Shown: one piece after another, positions 2,967 through 5,333 of the stretch | Numbering within the stretch: the stretch's first letter is position 1 | Layout of the letters: every line of letters starts with the position of its first letter | Assembly: GCA_031289995.1 (NCBI GenBank) | Contig: JAITOI010000001.1 | Coordinates: forward strand, 1-5,333 | Direction of reading: 5' to 3' | Source: Prevotellaceae bacterium | GTDB taxonomy: Bacteria; Bacteroidota; Bacteroidia; Bacteroidales; UBA932 | DNA length: 5,333 nucleotides | Position numbers and translations under genes: made by a program | The notes under the pieces: generated by a model | Database searches by the model: none | Told to the model about the DNA's origin: nothing | The model's input: only the letters and a program-made list of their open reading frames with translations

Positions 2967-5333
2967 ATGGAATCGGAGTTATTTGCTGAAGTTAGCGTTG
3001 TGAAAATGGCGAAACCAAAAGAAGAAGGAGTGAAGCGCGTGCCCGCTGAGCCAGCGGCACGCAAGCCGAAGGCGAAGGCCAAGAAGGAGGCTGCGCAAAA
3101 AATTTACCGGCACGAAGAGGCTGTCAAGGCAGCGATAGCCTACTTCGACGGCGACGAGCTGGCGGGCACCGTGTGGGTGAGCAAGTACGCCGTGAAGGAT
3201 TCGTTTGGCCATGTGTACGAGCACACGCCGGCGGATATGCACCACCGCATTGCCCGTGAGGTGGAGCGTATCGAAAAGAAGTATGCCAACCCGATGAGCG
3301 CCGACGAGGTGTTCGCGCTGCTCGATAATTTTCGCTACATCATCCCGCAAGGTGGCCCGATGACCGGCATCGGCAACAGCTACCAAATTGCCTCGCTGAG
3401 CAACTGCTTTGTGATTGGCAACAATCCGCCCGCCGATTCGTACGGCGGCATTTTTCGCATCGACGAGGAACAAGTGCAGCTGATGAAGCGGCGTGGCGGC
3501 GTGGGGCACGACCTCTCGCACATCCGTCCGGGTGGCACGCCGGTGCTCAACTCCGCGCTCAACTCCACCGGCCTTGTGCCCTTCATGGAGCGCTACTCTA
3601 ACTCCACGCGCGAGGTGGCGATGGACGGGCGGCGCGGTGCGCTCATGCTTAGCGTGAGCATCAAGCATCCCGACGCCGAGAGATTTATCGACGCCAAAAT
3701 GGAGAGCGGAAAGGTAACGGGCGCCAACGTTTCGGTGAAAATCGACAGCGAGTTCATGGAGTGCGTGCGCAGCGGAAAACCTTACATGCAGCAGTACCCC
3801 ATTGATGCGGCAGAACCTACAACCCGCACGGAGATTGACGCCCGCAAGCTGTGGAATAAAATCATCCACAACGCGTGGAAAAGTGCCGAGCCGGGCGTGC
3901 TGTTTTGGGACACCATCGTGCAACAATCCGTGCCCGACTGCTACGCCGACCTCGGCTTCCGCACCGTGTCCACCAACCCCTGCGGCGAAATCCCGCTTTG
4001 CCCCTACGACAGCTGCCGCTTGGTGGCCATCAACCTCTACAGCTACGTCGAAAATCCCTTCACCCCGCAGGCGCAATTCAACGACAGCCTCTACCGCGAG
4101 CACGTCCGCAAGGCCATGCGCATCATGGACGACGTGATAGACCTCGAGCTCGAAAAGATTGACGCCATCATGCTGAAGGTGGAGTCCGACCCCGAACCCG
4201 AAGACATCAAAAGCGTGGAGCGCAGCTTGTGGAAAAAGATCCGCGAGAAAGCCATTATGGGGCGCCGCACCGGACTTGGTATCACCGCCGAGGGCGATAT
4301 GCTTGCCGCGATGGGGCTGTGCTACGGCTCCGATGAGGCCACCAAATTCGCGGTGGAAAAACAAAAGATGCTCGCGGTGGAAGCCTACCGCGCCTCCGTC
4401 GAAATGGCCAAGGAGCGCGGCGCATTCAAGATATACGACGCGCGGCGCGAAGAGCACAACCCGATGATTGCCCGCCTTCGCGAGGCCGACCCTGCGCTGT
4501 ACGAGGAGATGTGCCAGCATGGTCGCCGCAACATCGCCATGCTCACCATTGCGCCCACCGGCACCACCAGCCTGATGACCCAAACCACATCGGGCATTGA
4601 GCCGGTGTTTAAGCCGTTCTACAAGCGCCGCCGCAAGGTGAACCACAACGACAAGAACGTGAAGGTGGCCTTTACCGACAAGCAGGGCGACAAGTTTGAG
4701 GAGTTCATCGTGTTCCACCACAAGTTCCTCACGTGGATGGATGCCAACGGCTACGACGTGGACGAAGTCAAGCAAGCCAGCGAGGAGTTTGTGCAGGCGA
4801 TGGTCGAGAAATCGCCCTACCACAAGGCCTGCGCCAACGACATCGATTGGGTGGCCAAGGTCAACATGCAGGGGCAAATGCAGCAGTGGGTTGACCACTC
4901 CATCAGCGCCACCGTAAATCTGCCCAAAGACATCAGCGAGGAGATGGTTGCCGCCGTTTACCAAACCGCGTGGGAGAGCGGCTGCAAGGGCATCACCGTC
5001 TACCGTGACGGCTCGCGCGACGGCGTGCTCGTGTCCGCAGAAAGCAGGAACGGCGCCGAAAATAAGATGCCCACCAAGCGTCCGGCTTCGCTGGAGGCCG
5101 ACATCTTGCGCTTCAAAAACGGCAGCGAAGATTGGATTGCTTTCGTCGGCCTCTACAAGGGTCAGCCCTACGAAATCTTTACCGGCGTGGCCACCGAAGA
5201 TGGCCTGTGGCTGCCCACCAACATCCAAAAAGGCAAAATCGTGAAGGACGTTGACCCCAAGCTGGGCAAGATGTACAACCTCGTTTACGTAAACAAGATG
5301 GGCATCGAGCAAACGGTGAAGGGCATCTCGTAC
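2967..5333 (+). CDS. nrdJ: Adenosylcobalamin-dependent (class II) ribonucleotide reductase, 3' end beyond window
   Basis: The enzyme reduces ribonucleotides to deoxyribonucleotides using a radical from vitamin B12 coenzyme, so it works with or without oxygen. The frame is open for 789 codons to the edge. The catalytic set is complete: C147 in SLSNCFV and C350 in YDSC are the redox pair. NPCGE carries N337, the thiyl-radical C339 and E341. The 11-residue gap from C339 to C350 equals that of the Thermotoga NrdJ. APTGTTSL (529-536) is the phosphate-binding loop. GCKGITVYRDGSR (672-684) closes the barrel, and a C-terminal accessory domain starts near 705. About 50-70 residues, including the expected cysteine-rich tail that re-reduces the active site, are missing beyond the edge. 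Residues 15-45 are a K/P/A/E-rich extension with no ATP-cone, so overall-activity control by ATP/dATP through such a domain is unlikely. ATG 2967 is chosen for its SD sequence. Confidence 0.95.
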   Translation, partial: MESELFAEVSVVKMAKPKEEGVKRVPAEPAARKPKAKAKKEAAQKIYRHEEAVKAAIAYFDGDELAGTVWVSKYAVKDSFGHVYEHTPADMHHRIAREVERIEKKYANPMSADEVFALLDNFRYIIPQGGPMTGIGNSYQIASLSNCFVIGNNPPADSYGGIFRIDEEQVQLMKRRGGVGHDLSHIRPGGTPVLNSALNSTGLVPFMERYSNSTREVAMDGRRGALMLSVSIKHPDAERFIDAKMESGKVTGANVSVKIDSEFMECVRSGKPYMQQYPIDAAEPTTRTEIDARKLWNKIIHNAWKSAEPGVLFWDTIVQQSVPDCYADLGFRTVSTNPCGEIPLCPYDSCRLVAINLYSYVENPFTPQAQFNDSLYREHVRKAMRIMDDVIDLELEKIDAIMLKVESDPEPEDIKSVERSLWKKIREKAIMGRRTGLGITAEGDMLAAMGLCYGSDEATKFAVEKQKMLAVEAYRASVEMAKERGAFKIYDARREEHNPMIARLREADPALYEEMCQHGRRNIAMLTIAPTGTTSLMTQTTSGIEPVFKPFYKRRRKVNHNDKNVKVAFTDKQGDKFEEFIVFHHKFLTWMDANGYDVDEVKQASEEFVQAMVEKSPYHKACANDIDWVAKVNMQGQMQQWVDHSISATVNLPKDISEEMVAAVYQTAWESGCKGITVYRDGSRDGVLVSAESRNGAENKMPTKRPASLEADILRFKNGSEDWIAFVGLYKGQPYEIFTGVATEDGLWLPTNIQKGKIVKDVDPKLGKMYNLVYVNKMGIEQTVKGISY

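Noticed and set aside
2979..5312. A 777-codon open frame on the minus strand antisense to nrdJ
   Set aside because: It mirrors nrdJ codon by codon. The translation is H/V/L/A-rich with no recognisable family or motif, while the plus strand has a full set of class II reductase catalytic residues. The length results from GC-rich codon bias that suppresses antisense stops.

Overview
The window comes from a member of the Bacteroidota, most likely a Bacteroidales-type genome with GC-rich genes. Three things support this. The promoters match the Bacteroidota consensus (TTTG, about 19-22 nt, then TAnnTTTG). Most leaders are A/T-rich and lack a Shine-Dalgarno (SD) sequence. The proteins, an RF2, an adenosylcobalamin-dependent ribonucleotide reductase, a SurA/PpiD-type N-terminus and an M15D dipeptidase, read like the Bacteroidota versions of those families. 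Placement below phylum is tentative.

Layout, left to right. The 5' end of a membrane-anchored PpiD/SurA-like peptidyl-prolyl isomerase gene leaves the window on the minus strand (1-151). An AT-rich region (152-346) holds back-to-back promoters and two short inverted repeats. A small uncharacterised gene (347-643, plus) ends inside a dispersed palindromic repeat (603-720). This repeat also abuts the stop codon of a convergent gene for an exported VanX-type D-Ala-D-Ala dipeptidase (721-1467, minus). A very compact divergent promoter region (1468-1547) separates the dipeptidase from prfB, encoding release factor 2 (1548-2639, plus). The 327-nt gap after prfB contains two adjacent tandem arrays, of 7-nt and 8-nt units, then a promoter and a short leader ORF. 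The last gene is nrdJ, the class II ribonucleotide reductase, which runs off the right edge (2967 to beyond 5333).

The genes are mostly separate housekeeping units, each with its own promoter, and do not form one operon or pathway. They cover periplasmic protein folding, peptidoglycan dipeptide turnover, translation termination and dNTP synthesis. I see no defence system, mobile-element transposase, CRISPR array, RNA gene or clearly new multi-gene system.

The observations most worth a second look are four: a prfB that reads straight through the place where most bacteria have the programmed +1 frameshift, yet keeps a recognisable relic of that site; a dispersed repeat that supplies the C-terminal tail of a small protein and a likely two-way terminator; paired short-period tandem arrays behind prfB; and an in-frame 18-codon leader ORF ending 3 nt before nrdJ.
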